Assembly: GCF_029335485.1 (NCBI RefSeq)
Contig: NZ_JARJLM010000234.1
Location: 1 to 40,998, forward strand
Reading direction: 5' to 3'
Source: Cupriavidus basilensis
GTDB taxonomy: Bacteria; Pseudomonadota; Gammaproteobacteria; Burkholderiales; Burkholderiaceae
DNA length: 40,998 nucleotides
Shown here: piece after piece, positions 17,100-26,044 of the stretch
Numbering within the stretch: position 1 is the first letter of the stretch
Layout of the letters: each line of letters starts with the position of its first letter
The notes under the pieces: model-generated
Told to the model about the DNA's origin: nothing
The model's database searches: none
The model's input: the letters and a program-made list of their open reading frames with translations, nothing else
Translations under genes and position numbers: made by a program

Positions 17100-17615
17100 T
17101 TATTCGCGCACAACCCTGCTACGCAGCCCCGCCAGGATCAACGATGCCGCCACCCTGGCATCAACGAGCGCCGAATCGATAACAACCCGATTCGTCTTCC
17201 ATGGCTCATATTCGTGGCGGAGTACCGACGCCCAGGTCGGCAGGACGTGCCCGGGAATATCGGCGCTGCGCCCTTCCACGCGCCTTCGATGTTCCGCCGC
17301 ATCCGAGCATACGATTTCCACCTCGATCAAGCCCGAAGACGTGCTGGCAGCGACGTCCCGCCATGCCTCGCGAGTGACCGCCAGCGGATTGACGGAGTCC
17401 GCCACCACCGTCAGGCCAAGCGCGAGATTGGACCTGGCCAGCTCGTAGGCAACGAGGTAGCCCAGCGGGCCAACCTCCCCGGCAAGCGCGTTTGACGAGT
17501 GGAGGGCCTGCTCGATGGTGTCGATGCGTAGATAAACCGCGGAACAATGCGCAACCAGCTCGCGCGCTATAGTGGTCTTGCCCGTGCCTGGCAGACCGCC
17601 GAGAACAATCAGCAT
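17100..17615 (-). CDS. P-loop kinase/AAA_33-type ATPase, substrate unknown
   Basis: A 171-residue P-loop protein with Walker A GLPGTGKTT at residues 7-15 and the compact fold of zeta-toxin, chloramphenicol phosphotransferase and gluconate-kinase-like enzymes. LRIDTIEQAL follows at the position where these bind substrate, VVADSVNPLAVTREAW is the Walker B-like strand, and CSDAAEHRRRVEGR supplies lid arginines. It probably phosphorylates a small molecule; no neighbour identifies which. I prefer the ATG at 17615 with AAAGGA just before it over the TTG at 17636. The 260 bases upstream hold an 8-base inverted repeat (CATGAGGG 17644-17651, CCCTCATG 17667-17674) and no gene. Confidence 0.72.
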   Translation of the reverse strand: MLIVLGGLPGTGKTTIARELVAHCSAVYLRIDTIEQALHSSNALAGEVGPLGYLVAYELARSNLALGLTVVADSVNPLAVTREAWRDVAASTSSGLIEVEIVCSDAAEHRRRVEGRSADIPGHVLPTWASVLRHEYEPWKTNRVVIDSALVDARVAASLILAGLRSRVVRE

Positions 17616-17875
17616 ATTCGTCCTTTGGGTCGTCAAACAACGCCATGAGGGACCTGACGCCCGATCCCCTCATGTGAATCCTAGCCGAACGGCCGTTTGC
17701 GGCCGGGCCACGGCAGCGGGGTCAGGGCGGCGCGTGTCCGGCGCGCGGGCCAACCGCCAGCATCGCGCCCACGGTGTGCGCTGCGCCTGCGGCTCCTCGA
17801 CCAGCAGGTCCTCGAGGCCGGCCGCTGTGGCCTGGGGGCTTGGGGGCATTTCGGATAACCGGTGTGTGGCGCGCT

Positions 17876-20182
17876 TCAGGTTGCGGCAAAGATCACCGGG
17901 ACCAAAATGGTGTCGTTGATCAGCGCGCCCTGCCAGACCGCCGGCGAGTAGCGCCAATTCCTTGCGGCATCCAGCGCCGCCTGGTCCAGTGCGCGGCGTC
18001 CGCTGGACGTGGCTACCTTGATCCGGATGGGATCGCCGGCGGCATCCAGCCTGATTTCCAGTTCGACCACGCCAGCGGCCTGCGGCTCCAGCTCACTCGC
18101 ATAGCGCGCCGGATGGCGCTGCTGCGATACCGGGTCCACGCTGGCGCCGCGGTTGGCCACGGGTGGCAGTTCGGCCAGCTTCGCAGCCAGTTCCTCCGCA
18201 GCGTGGTTGGCGCCCTCCCAGCGCTTCTGGTCCGACATGAGGCGAAGGCGCAGCCTGGGCAGGAAAACATTCAGTGCGCCCGCATCGTCCATCGTCGTCC
18301 GCCAGCGGGCGATCGCAAAGCACGCAACCGCCTCTTTGTCGCGCTGTGCGCGCAGCGCTACCGCACCCAACCCGTCCCAGCCGACGGCACCGCCTGGATT
18401 GCCCCACACCGCCTGCTCGAAATACAGGCGCGCAGCCACCGGTTCCTTGTGGAGCAGATGGTACTCCCCAAGTTCAGCGGCCACGAAGGACGCACCGGGA
18501 TCGCTCGCCAGCAGGTCGCGGTGCTGATCGTAATGCTTTTCGAGTTCAGCCTCCGCGGCGAGGGTTCCGCCCTGCGCTCTCGCCACTGCCATGCGCGCCT
18601 CGCGCAGCGTGTTCCGGTAGCTGGCCTGGTCGCGCTTGTATTCCATCAAGCTGCCAGGGGCGCTGACGGGCACCTGCGCTTTCAGGCGCAGCAGATCGAA
18701 CTGGATGGTATCCAAGCGCCCTGCGGCGACAGCCTCGATGATCCCCCGGATCTCGGCCCGCCCGCTGGCCAGCGATGACGAACGCTCGGCGCGCGCATCG
18801 CGGCTCCATTCAAGCGGCAGCGCTGCTTCTGCGGCATCGGGCGCCACAGGCGTGCTCTTGCTGCTGTCCAGGCGCCCGGAAAGCACCAGTGCGCCCACCA
18901 TGATAAAGATGGAGACCGCGATAACGGCCCCCACGCCCGCGCCGCCGCGGGTCGGCGTGTTAGCGGCGGATGGCGCGACCGGCGCCTGGGCCTGGCCCAT
19001 CGTTGCCTGGATGGCTTGCGCCAAGGGCTGCGGTACCTGTTGCAGACCTTGTTGCCGGGTGGCGGCCTGCCGTCCGCGCTTGCCCCGGCCAGCCTTGCGC
19101 CTGGCGCCAGCCTGCGCGGCAGTGGCAGCCGCTGCTGCGCTGGCGGCCCCGGCGATCAACGCGCCGCGCGCGCAAGCCGCGCAGGCCAGGCCCGCAAAAT
19201 GCTGGTGCGACGGGTCGGCCCCGCATACCTGCAGGCGCTGGCTGGTGCGCAGCGCATACTCGCACAGAACCCGCGCCCATTCGGCCGGCGCAGGCCGCGT
19301 GCCCGGCTGACCGGCGAAGGCGCTGTCGAACATCTGGCGCAACTCCGCCGGCATCTGCGCGTGGCCGCTCACCGGGTTGGGCGAGATCGCCTTGTGCGCG
19401 CGCAGGCCGTAGGCATAGTAGCGGCCGCGGATGCGTCCGGGCAGATCGGTGGGAACCTGCGCATTGGCGGGCCGTCCGCTGAACGGATGGATGCCGAAGT
19501 TCAGCAACTGGAAGATCACCACCGCCAGTGCGAAGCGGTCCTGTGCTTCCTCGCCCGCGGCGGTCAGCCCGCCGCCCTGCAGTTCCGGCGCCAGGTAGTC
19601 GACGGTGAACTGCTGCGCCGGGAAGCGCTCCGACTCGCCCTGGATGCTGAAGCCATCGCAATCCAGCATCGCGATATAGAGCGAATCGCGATAGAAGCGC
19701 AGGTTGACCGGCTTCAGGTCCACCACATAGTGATGCTGCTGGTGCAGGGCGGCGATGACCCCGCTCAGGTTGGCGGCCAGCGTGATCTTGGCGCCCAGCC
19801 CGGTGGGCAGGCCGGCAGCGCGCGCCTGGCGCTCCTGCAGGATTTCCTCCAGCTCGGCCGTCTGCTGGATATCCAGCGTCGGCATGGCGAAGCCGATAAA
19901 GCGGCCGCGGGCGTCCTGCAGCGGCGCCTGCGGCCAGGCGATCTGCACATAGCGCCTGCCGCTCTCGATCTGGTCGGGCAGCTCCGGCGACAGGCGCAGC
20001 ATCGCGTCGATCTTGCGCCGGTAGCTGGCCAGGTCCATGTGCGCGTGATAGAGCTTGGCCACCTGGGCCGGCGACTCGGCCAACAGGTACACGCTGCCGG
20101 CGCCGCCGCTCTTGATCAGCCGCGCCAGCGTCAGGTTGCGCTGGCGGTCCAGCCAGACCTTGCCGCCGCTGCGTGCGCTCAT
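17876..20182 (-). CDS. YegI-like protein kinase with membrane span and C-terminal TonB-like domain
   Basis: A 768-residue protein. Residues 1-310 form a eukaryotic-like kinase domain: Gly loop GGAGSVY (26-32), VAK Lys 43, catalytic loop VVDLKPVN (Asp 155, Asn 160), DCDGF (Asp 176) and an APE-type YLAPE (196-200). A short Cys/His cluster follows (C320, H326, H328, C334, C337), as in YegI-type kinases. A low-complexity Ala/Gln-rich linker leads to one membrane segment (416-436). The distal part has a helical, possibly TPR-like region and ends (about 690-768) in a TonB C-terminal-like domain: [14 protein letters not shown] and [13 protein letters not shown]. Its gene overlaps the PP2C gene by four bases (ATGA). 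I infer cytoplasmic sensing linked to the periplasm. The kinase-TonB_C fusion is unusual. Confidence 0.85.
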   Translation of the reverse strand: MSARSGGKVWLDRQRNLTLARLIKSGGAGSVYLLAESPAQVAKLYHAHMDLASYRRKIDAMLRLSPELPDQIESGRRYVQIAWPQAPLQDARGRFIGFAMPTLDIQQTAELEEILQERQARAAGLPTGLGAKITLAANLSGVIAALHQQHHYVVDLKPVNLRFYRDSLYIAMLDCDGFSIQGESERFPAQQFTVDYLAPELQGGGLTAAGEEAQDRFALAVVIFQLLNFGIHPFSGRPANAQVPTDLPGRIRGRYYAYGLRAHKAISPNPVSGHAQMPAELRQMFDSAFAGQPGTRPAPAEWARVLCEYALRTSQRLQVCGADPSHQHFAGLACAACARGALIAGAASAAAAATAAQAGARRKAGRGKRGRQAATRQQGLQQVPQPLAQAIQATMGQAQAPVAPSAANTPTRGGAGVGAVIAVSIFIMVGALVLSGRLDSSKSTPVAPDAAEAALPLEWSRDARAERSSSLASGRAEIRGIIEAVAAGRLDTIQFDLLRLKAQVPVSAPGSLMEYKRDQASYRNTLREARMAVARAQGGTLAAEAELEKHYDQHRDLLASDPGASFVAAELGEYHLLHKEPVAARLYFEQAVWGNPGGAVGWDGLGAVALRAQRDKEAVACFAIARWRTTMDDAGALNVFLPRLRLRLMSDQKRWEGANHAAEELAAKLAELPPVANRGASVDPVSQQRHPARYASELEPQAAGVVELEIRLDAAGDPIRIKVATSSGRRALDQAALDAARNWRYSPAVWQGALINDTILVPVIFAAT

Positions 20183-20943
20183 GCGCGCAGCGCGATCAGC
20201 AAGGTCTTGTCATCGCCAGTGATGTGGTGCGTGCGCGGATCGTCCAGCGTGGCCGCCAGCGCACGGTTGCCTTCGTCCTCGCCGGCCACCCCGAGCAGAT
20301 AGCGCTCGACCGGGGTCATGAAGGGCGGGTAGAGCCCCGCATTGCCTTTGCTCATGGCGAATGGCATGGCGCCATCCGACATCAGCACCACACCGCGCAG
20401 CGGCTGCCGGATAGGCAGCACCTTGAGCCGTTCGCGCCAGTGCGGCCCGGTCACGAAGTAGGTCTCGTTTGCGTACTCGCCGTTGGCAGGCAGCGAAATA
20501 TCCGGCACTGCCGTGGTATCGCATGGCTGGGCCACGCCCACCCCGTCGCCGATATGGAAAAAGCTGCCTCGCTCCGGCGTGGCCACCACACCGACCAGCG
20601 TGCTGGCATAGTCCGCCAGGCCGGCCCCCGCGGCACGCGCCACTTCCTGCAGCGCATTGCGCGCCAGCCCGATCACACTCGCCACGGCCTGCTCGAACTG
20701 ATCGCCGGACAGCTCGGGCAACTCCTCGCCCTGCCCCACCCGCGTGGACAGCGCATGCACCACCGACCTGGCAATAAACTCCGCGCCCGCCTGGCTGTAG
20801 CGCGCCGAGCCCGCGCCATCGCAAACCACCGCGATCAGCACGTCGCCCACCAGCGCATGCGCGAAAGCGTCCTGGCACGGCACGCCGCGGTCGGCGTGCG
20901 ACTTGCCCGTCGCCGAAGCGGCAAATATCCGCCAGCTCGTCAT
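20179..20943 (-). CDS. PP2C-family protein phosphatase
   Basis: A 254-residue PP2C_2-type serine/threonine phosphatase. The metal-binding aspartates are in place: VVCDGAGSARYSQAGA (about 41), FFHIGDGVG (about 132), VVLMSDGAM (about 187) and GDDKTLL near the C-terminus. The N-terminal SHADRGVPCQDAF is the standard PP2C opening (H-x4-CQD). It is the natural antagonist of the kinase encoded immediately downstream, with which it overlaps by four bases; its ATG directly follows the stop codon of the VWA gene upstream with no gap. This order strongly suggests translational coupling and a common complex. Confidence 0.92.
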   Translation of the reverse strand: MTSWRIFAASATGKSHADRGVPCQDAFAHALVGDVLIAVVCDGAGSARYSQAGAEFIARSVVHALSTRVGQGEELPELSGDQFEQAVASVIGLARNALQEVARAAGAGLADYASTLVGVVATPERGSFFHIGDGVGVAQPCDTTAVPDISLPANGEYANETYFVTGPHWRERLKVLPIRQPLRGVVLMSDGAMPFAMSKGNAGLYPPFMTPVERYLLGVAGEDEGNRALAATLDDPRTHHITGDDKTLLIALRA

Positions 20944-21627
20944 TCAGATGGAAACCGTCGACCAGCTGTCGGTGGAAGGCAGTTGCGCCTGTCCGCCCGG
21001 CGTGGACTGCGATACGACCTGCATGCTGGCGCTGAGCCAGAGGAACAACTCGCGGAACTGCAAGCCTTTGAGCTGCTTCACGCCACCGGCACCCCGGTTG
21101 CTGAACTGCTGGAGTACATCGGCGCTGGCGCCGGCGCCCACCGCGATCGGGAACACCGCCACCTTGTTGGCCTGCTCGGCCCGGCGCGCCTGCGTGGCGC
21201 TCGGCTCCCACTGGTCGGTGGGCGCTCCATCCGACATCAGGAACAGCCATGGGCGTGTATAGGCCACGCCGGCCTGGCGGAAACGCAGCTTTTCCTGCTC
21301 GATCTCCGCCAGCGCCAGTTCGATGGCCTGGCCAGTGGGTGTCGTGCCGTCGGCCCGCAATTGCGGCGCGCTGAAATCCATTGCGTCGCACCAGTCGCCG
21401 GCGATCTCGGCGCTGTCGTAGCCGCCGAACTTCACCACCAGGATGCGGACCCGCTTGCTTGCGATCACATCGGACTTCAGTTCCTGCTCCAGCAGCTTCA
21501 GTCCTTCGTTGAGTTGCTGGATCGGCTCGCCGTCCATGCTGCCGGAGCAATCCAGCACAAGCACGAGGGGCGTGCGTTGCTCGGTGTTATCGATCAAGGC
21601 AACGTCGGGAATGATCGTTTTCGACAT
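20944..21627 (-). CDS. von Willebrand factor A domain protein (YegL/TerY-like)
   Basis: A 227-residue cytoplasmic VWA protein with a complete metal-ion-dependent adhesion site: DCSGSM at 26-31, the Thr of DGTTPTGQAI (about 95) and MSDGAPTD (about 135). It is close in pattern to E. coli YegL and to TerY. Together with the PP2C and kinase genes that follow it makes the VWA-phosphatase-kinase set known as the TerY-P triad, whose members are proposed to run phosphorylation-dependent assembly linked to stress or metal resistance. AGGAAA precedes the ATG. It is the first gene of the operon, and no TerD, TerC or chemical-resistance gene lies nearby. Confidence 0.9.
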   Translation of the reverse strand: MSKTIIPDVALIDNTEQRTPLVLVLDCSGSMDGEPIQQLNEGLKLLEQELKSDVIASKRVRILVVKFGGYDSAEIAGDWCDAMDFSAPQLRADGTTPTGQAIELALAEIEQEKLRFRQAGVAYTRPWLFLMSDGAPTDQWEPSATQARRAEQANKVAVFPIAVGAGASADVLQQFSNRGAGGVKQLKGLQFRELFLWLSASMQVVSQSTPGGQAQLPSTDSWSTVSI

Positions 21628-21733
21628 CTTGTTTCCTGCGGCGTTTTCGGCGAATTTTGCATTTTACCAGCCTTATTCGCCACATCGGAAAATGCGGCGG
21701 CGGGATGGCCGGCAGCAAGGCCACCAGACCGGG

Positions 21734-23227
21734 TCACGGTGCCCGGTTCCCCCTGCTCGCACAGGGCTTGCGGCGCGCCCCCGACCAAAGCAGCGCCGGC
21801 AGGCCAGACGATGGCAACATGCGGTCGCCAGCTCGCACCTCCGATGGCAAGGCATGCCACGCGGTGTTCGGATTACGATGATGCTGCAGGTGGAAGTTGA
21901 TGTGATATGGCCAGATGAAAAGCCGCCCAAGCCATCCCACGCGCCACGAATAGGTCCAGTCGCCCCAGCCGGGCGTGACATCCGGTCCGCCGCTGTGCTC
22001 TGCAAAGCTGCGAATCTTCTGCAGCAGGACACCGGTGGTGAAGAGCGGCCCGAACCATAGCGCGGCAAGCAGCGCCAGCGTCTGCGCGGAACACAGGCAG
22101 GCCAGCATCGCGACGATGGCGCCCCACGCTATCGCCGCGGCCAGCAGCGGGCCGGTCGGCCGGACGAATTGCCCGCCGGCTTTCCGGTAGGCACGCATCG
22201 TGCGCAACGTGTTGAGCATCGATGCGTCTCCGAGCAACTGCCTGGCGAGCGCTATCGTATCGAGCGGCCGGAACCGCCACGGCTGGTCTTGATACAGAAA
22301 ACGGCGCTCGGGATCCAGTGCGGTGCCGACATGCCGATGATGCGCAAGATGCAGGGGCCGATAGAATTCGATCGGCACCGTGCCAGGCACGCCGATCGCG
22401 AGGTTGATCAGGAAATCGTTGCTGCGCCGATGCCGGCTCAGATGGTAGTGGGCGGCGTCGTGGTACAGGATGAACAGCGCGTGCTGCCGCGTCGCGATGA
22501 TGGCAAAGGCCAGCGGATAAAGACGCCAGTCGCCGGCGGCAAGCGCAACGCGCAGTGTCACGACAATGCATAGCCATTCCACCAGGATCATGGCCATCGA
22601 ACGCAAATCCACCCGCATGCGCAGCAGCACGGCCGTTGCCGTGCCGGCCAGCACGCCCACCGCGGCGCCACAGGCGGCATCGTAGAACAGATGCTGCCCG
22701 GTGGTCAGGACGGCCAGCATCAGCAGCGCACTCCATGCCGCGAAGAACCATGCGCTGCGCTCACGCAGCATGGCCAGCAGCACGCTGATCGCCACCGGCA
22801 ACGCGACATGGCCGCTCGGCAACGCTGCCAGCGGTGAATCGATGCGGTGCAGCCAGGCAAGCCAGCCCGAGCCGGCCACAGGCCAGACGATCGCCGTCGG
22901 CCAGAACAGGTGGCTGACGAGACAGGCGATGGCGGCGAGCGCCCCGGCAAAAAAGGCCGGCAGCAACCAGTCGCGCTTGCGGCCGAGCCATACCAGTACC
23001 GGCATCACCAGCAGATAGCTCAGATAGAGCGGCACGGTCGCCGGCAGGATCGGCGTCCAGGCATCGAACATGGATGGCGGAACCGTCCGCACCGGCCCCA
23101 GCGGGAAATGCGTCACGATGAAATACAGCGCCCCGGACACGAACAGGTAGGCCAGGAGCCATCTCATGGGACTGGCCATGGCCATGGGCATGGTGCCGGC
23201 AGGCAGGCGAGTCGGCGGCATCTTCAT
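21734..23227 (-). CDS. fusion of PAP2-type phosphatase and membrane fatty-acid desaturase
   Basis: A 497-residue multispanning membrane protein with two catalytic modules in one frame. Residues 20-200 are a PAP2 domain: PSGH at 137-140 and GQHLFYDAACG (His 179, Asp 183), the core of phosphatidic-acid phosphatase and sphingolipid-synthase-type enzymes. Residues 215-470 are a fatty-acid desaturase/hydroxylase: HDAAH (256-260), HLAHH (293-297), FAEHSGG (about 411) and INFHLQHH (443-450) give the histidine set for a di-iron centre. There is no stop or frameshift at the join, so this is a real fusion. A lipid phosphatase-transferase joined to a desaturase suggests work on one membrane-lipid substrate. 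It diverges from the GNAT-like gene at 23278 with only 50 bases between. The start among several nearby ATG codons is uncertain. Confidence 0.85.
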   Translation of the reverse strand: MKMPPTRLPAGTMPMAMASPMRWLLAYLFVSGALYFIVTHFPLGPVRTVPPSMFDAWTPILPATVPLYLSYLLVMPVLVWLGRKRDWLLPAFFAGALAAIACLVSHLFWPTAIVWPVAGSGWLAWLHRIDSPLAALPSGHVALPVAISVLLAMLRERSAWFFAAWSALLMLAVLTTGQHLFYDAACGAAVGVLAGTATAVLLRMRVDLRSMAMILVEWLCIVVTLRVALAAGDWRLYPLAFAIIATRQHALFILYHDAAHYHLSRHRRSNDFLINLAIGVPGTVPIEFYRPLHLAHHRHVGTALDPERRFLYQDQPWRFRPLDTIALARQLLGDASMLNTLRTMRAYRKAGGQFVRPTGPLLAAAIAWGAIVAMLACLCSAQTLALLAALWFGPLFTTGVLLQKIRSFAEHSGGPDVTPGWGDWTYSWRVGWLGRLFIWPYHINFHLQHHRNPNTAWHALPSEVRAGDRMLPSSGLPALLWSGARRKPCASRGNRAP

Positions 23228-23255
23228 CGCGGCAAGATCACGGTAATCGGTCGGG

Positions 23256-23265
23256 TATCATAACA
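23256..23265. promoter_or_regulatory. overlapping divergent -10 elements
   Basis: The 50-base gap between two divergent genes contains TATCAT (23256-23261) on the plus strand, and on the minus strand TGTTATGAT (23265-23257), a TG-extended -10. If used, the plus-strand transcript would start about 10 bases before the ATG at 23278, leaving hardly any leader. No good -35 is seen for either. Confidence 0.35.
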
Positions 23266-23277
23266 AGCTGTCCAGTC

Positions 23278-24003
23278 ATGCAGAATTCACCCATGCGCCT
23301 TCGCGCTACGCCCATTGAACGCGCCGCCTTGAGCGCGGACCAGATCGACCGGATGTTCGCGCTCTACTCGGCGTCATACTGCGATGCCCACCGCGATCTC
23401 TTCGATCGGGATCTCTCGGACAAGACCCACTGCATCATCCTGTGCGATACCGAGAGCGTGATCCAGGGATTCTCAACGCTGAAGCTCTACGCCACCACAT
23501 GGGGCGGAACCCCGCTGCGGGTAATTTTCTCGGGCGACACGATCATCGACCCGGCGCACTGGGGCAGCCAGCAACTCGCCTTCGCATGGATTCGCCTTGC
23601 AGGCGAAATCAGCCGGAGCGCGCCCGGCGTACCGCTCTACTGGCTCCTGATATGCAAGGGGCACCGTACCTACCGCTACCTGCGCGCGTTCGCGCATGAC
23701 TACGCGCCACGCTTCGACGCCGCCACCGCGCCAGACGTCCAGGCGCTGACGGATCATCTGGCGAACCAGCGGTTTGGCGCGGCGTACGACGGCAACACAG
23801 GGGTCCTGTCGTTCCCCACGCCGCAGGGACGGCTCACTCCGACGCTGGCGGAAGTGCCCGACGCCCATCGGCGGCTGCCGGACGTCGCCTATTTCCTGGC
23901 GCGCAACCCGCGCTATGCGAACGGCGACGAGCTGGTCTGCCTGTGCGAACTGTCGACGGCCAACCTGCGGCCGATGGCGCGCCGCCTGTTCTGCTCCACG
24001 TAA
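23278..24003 (+). CDS. GNAT-fold acyltransferase-like protein, unknown substrate
   Basis: A 241-residue soluble protein. Its first 150 residues look like a GNAT-type acyltransferase fold: an N-terminal helix pair (QIDRMFALYSASYCDAH), strands THCIILCDTESVIQGFSTL, VIFSGDTIIDPAHWG and VPLYWLLICKGHRTYRYL. The usual acetyl-CoA loop RxxGxG is not obvious, so a non-acetyl donor or another role is possible. The C-terminal part (RRLPDVAYFLARNPRYANGDELVCL) is unfamiliar. The start could be the ATG at 23278 or that at 23293; no ribosome binding site decides. It is followed after eight bases by a second, tandem GNAT gene, so the two are probably co-transcribed. Confidence 0.6.
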   Translation: MQNSPMRLRATPIERAALSADQIDRMFALYSASYCDAHRDLFDRDLSDKTHCIILCDTESVIQGFSTLKLYATTWGGTPLRVIFSGDTIIDPAHWGSQQLAFAWIRLAGEISRSAPGVPLYWLLICKGHRTYRYLRAFAHDYAPRFDAATAPDVQALTDHLANQRFGAAYDGNTGVLSFPTPQGRLTPTLAEVPDAHRRLPDVAYFLARNPRYANGDELVCLCELSTANLRPMARRLFCST

Positions 24004-24011
24004 GCCGCACG

Positions 24012-25127
24012 ATGCAGATCCGGCGCGCGCAGCCCGCGGACAATCCGCGCATCCTCGATTTCCTGGCGCAGCACGCGATGCAGGGCGCCTTGCCGCTGCG
24101 CTTCGATCGCGCGCCGGACTACTTTGCCTTGCATCGCTGCCATGCGGCCGATCACCGGACATGGCTGGCCGAGGGCGAAGGCGGCGACATGAAAGGCATT
24201 GCAAGCCTGGTCGTGCGCGACGGATACCTGATGGAACGGGTGCAGCCGGTGGCCTACCTCGGCGACCTGCGCCTGGTCCCTGACCGGATCCTGTCACGCG
24301 CATGGATGGAGGAAGTGCGTGCCCGTCTCGCCGGCCTGGAGCATGACGCCGGCGTGCATCATGCCTACTGCTGCATGATCCGGGACAACCGGCTGGCGGC
24401 GCAGTCGCTGCTGGGCTCCCGGCGCGCGGACCGCCTTGCACTGTCGCACTGGCGTGGCTACAGCAACGTGTCGGTGTACGGCCGGCGAGGCTGGCGCGGC
24501 GCGGCGCGCACCGCCGGTTCGATCCGGGTCGTGCAGGCGCAGCCGCATCATGCCGATGCGCTGCGCCACTTTCTCGACGCCGAATCGGCCCGGCAGCCAT
24601 TCGGCTGCGTGTTTTCCGAGGCTGAGTTCGGGCGCCGGCTGCAGACCTGGCCCGATTTCGGCATCGGGTCCTTCCTGCTGGCACTCGACGCCCGCGGCAA
24701 CCTGCACGGCTGCGTCGCGCCCTGGGATGCCGGGCGCATCAAGCGGATCGTGCTGGAGAGGTTCCCGCCATCCATCCAGGCAATCCGTCTTGCCTACAAC
24801 GCACTGGCGCCGGCTTTCGGCCGGCCCAGGATCGCCGCGCCAGGCGAGCCGCTCCAGGATATCTATCTCACCCACCTGCAAGTGCGGCAACGCGATCCTG
24901 CCGTGTTCGCCGCACTGCTCGATGCCGCCTGGGCAGGCCTGCGCAGCCGCTACGCGCTGATGCAGCTCTGCCTGTACGACAACGATCCGCTCTGGCCCGC
25001 GATGGCTCCCTACCGCTTGACGCGCCTGCCGATGGACCTGTATACGCTATCCGGCACACGCAACGCGCCGGCGGTCGATCCGGCATCGGCTGCTCCCATA
25101 CCCGGCTTTGAGATCTATCTCGTCTGA
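24012..25127 (+). CDS. tandem GNAT-family N-acetyltransferase-like protein
   Basis: A 371-residue protein with two GNAT-like halves. The N-terminal half starts in classic style (MQIRRAQPADNPRILDFLAQ), followed by GIASLVVRDGYLM and YLGDLRLVPDRILSRAW. A second start-like motif SIRVVQAQPHHADALRHFLD near 175 opens the C-terminal half, which ends IYLTHLQVRQRDPAVFAALLDAAW and QLCLYDNDPLWPAM. It may acylate an amine in the pathway encoded by this cluster. The ATG at 24012 lies eight bases after the previous stop. It converges on the alpha/beta hydrolase gene with five bases between the stops. Confidence 0.7.
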   Translation: MQIRRAQPADNPRILDFLAQHAMQGALPLRFDRAPDYFALHRCHAADHRTWLAEGEGGDMKGIASLVVRDGYLMERVQPVAYLGDLRLVPDRILSRAWMEEVRARLAGLEHDAGVHHAYCCMIRDNRLAAQSLLGSRRADRLALSHWRGYSNVSVYGRRGWRGAARTAGSIRVVQAQPHHADALRHFLDAESARQPFGCVFSEAEFGRRLQTWPDFGIGSFLLALDARGNLHGCVAPWDAGRIKRIVLERFPPSIQAIRLAYNALAPAFGRPRIAAPGEPLQDIYLTHLQVRQRDPAVFAALLDAAWAGLRSRYALMQLCLYDNDPLWPAMAPYRLTRLPMDLYTLSGTRNAPAVDPASAAPIPGFEIYLV

Positions 25128-25132
25128 CCCGG

Positions 25133-26044
25133 TCATCCGCCTTGCGAGCCGGGCCTGCCCGCATGCAGCACTTCGGCCAGCGCCAGCCAGAAGCGTCCGG
25201 CATCGAAACCCAGCCCGCCCAGCACCGGCTGGCCGTGGTCCAGGTGCGGCAGGCACACCTGCGGCATGCCGGCCAGTACCTGATGTTCGAGATAGAACTG
25301 CCCGTCGTGCGCGCAGCCGGGGCGGCGCGCATTCAGCCGCGCATGGTGGGCGTCGAAACGCGAACTGCGCTCGATCGACCAGCTGACCGCGTGCACGCAG
25401 TGCAACTCGCGCGGCAGCCTCGCGAGCATCTCCGCGACGCTGGGATCGCGGCGGCTACTGATGTCGCGCGTGCCGTCGGCCACCCAGCGTGTGCGCAGCA
25501 AAGGGCGTGCGACGCTGTCCTTCCAACTCGGCCCGCCTGGCGCCGGTGTCGCACCCCAGCCCATGATGTCGTCGACGATCGACGCCGGACCCACCGGCGG
25601 CTGAACCAGCGCGACCCCGTCGCAGCGCGCGCGCAGCGCAGGGGCGCCGTCCAGTGCCGCGAGCATGTCGATGCCGCCCTTGCTGTGCGTAAGCGCGACG
25701 AACCGCTCACCGCCGCGCAAGCGCTTGTGGAGCGTCGCTGCGATGTGCTTGCCTTGCGCCACCACGCCGCGCGACGAGCGCATCGGCAGCCGCAGCACGC
25801 TGTAACCCGCCTGCCGCAGCGCGAGCACCGCATCGCGATGGCAGCGCGGCAACCCCTCTGAGTACAGCCCGGCCACAAGGACCACGACGGTCGCCCGCGG
25901 CAGGTCCGTGCGCGCGCGTTTCCAGCAATCGACATAGCGCCCGGTCCAGTCGAGGCCCTCCCCTGCCCGCGCGAACGGCGTAGCCGGATAGTGCTGGCGC
26001 CACTCGTCAAAGCCGTGGGGTGTCCAGGACTGCCTTGCTGTCAT
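25133..26044 (-). CDS. alpha/beta-hydrolase-fold protein
   Basis: A 303-residue soluble protein of the alpha/beta-hydrolase type. RATVVVLVAGLYSEG is the oxyanion strand region, and VALTHSKGGIDML near 140 is a nucleophile elbow (T-H-S-K-G, close to GxSxG) with Ser as nucleophile. PQVCLPHLDHGQPV near 265 offers the catalytic His. It is the last gene of a three-gene minus-strand operon; its ATG overlaps the stop of the preceding gene (ATGA at 26041-26044). A thioesterase or lipase-like action on an acyl intermediate would fit the neighbours, but no substrate is visible. Confidence 0.72.
   Translation of the reverse strand: MTARQSWTPHGFDEWRQHYPATPFARAGEGLDWTGRYVDCWKRARTDLPRATVVVLVAGLYSEGLPRCHRDAVLALRQAGYSVLRLPMRSSRGVVAQGKHIAATLHKRLRGGERFVALTHSKGGIDMLAALDGAPALRARCDGVALVQPPVGPASIVDDIMGWGATPAPGGPSWKDSVARPLLRTRWVADGTRDISSRRDPSVAEMLARLPRELHCVHAVSWSIERSSRFDAHHARLNARRPGCAHDGQFYLEHQVLAGMPQVCLPHLDHGQPVLGGLGFDAGRFWLALAEVLHAGRPGSQGG

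Noticed and set aside
17644-17674. 8-base inverted repeat CATGAGGG...CCCTCATG as a terminator
   Set aside because: Loop of 15 bases and no T-run on either strand; too weak to call as terminator or operator.
20173-21900. Long plus-strand frame (575 codons) opposite the PP2C and VWA genes
   Set aside because: Compositional shadow; the minus strand has complete catalytic and metal-binding motifs.
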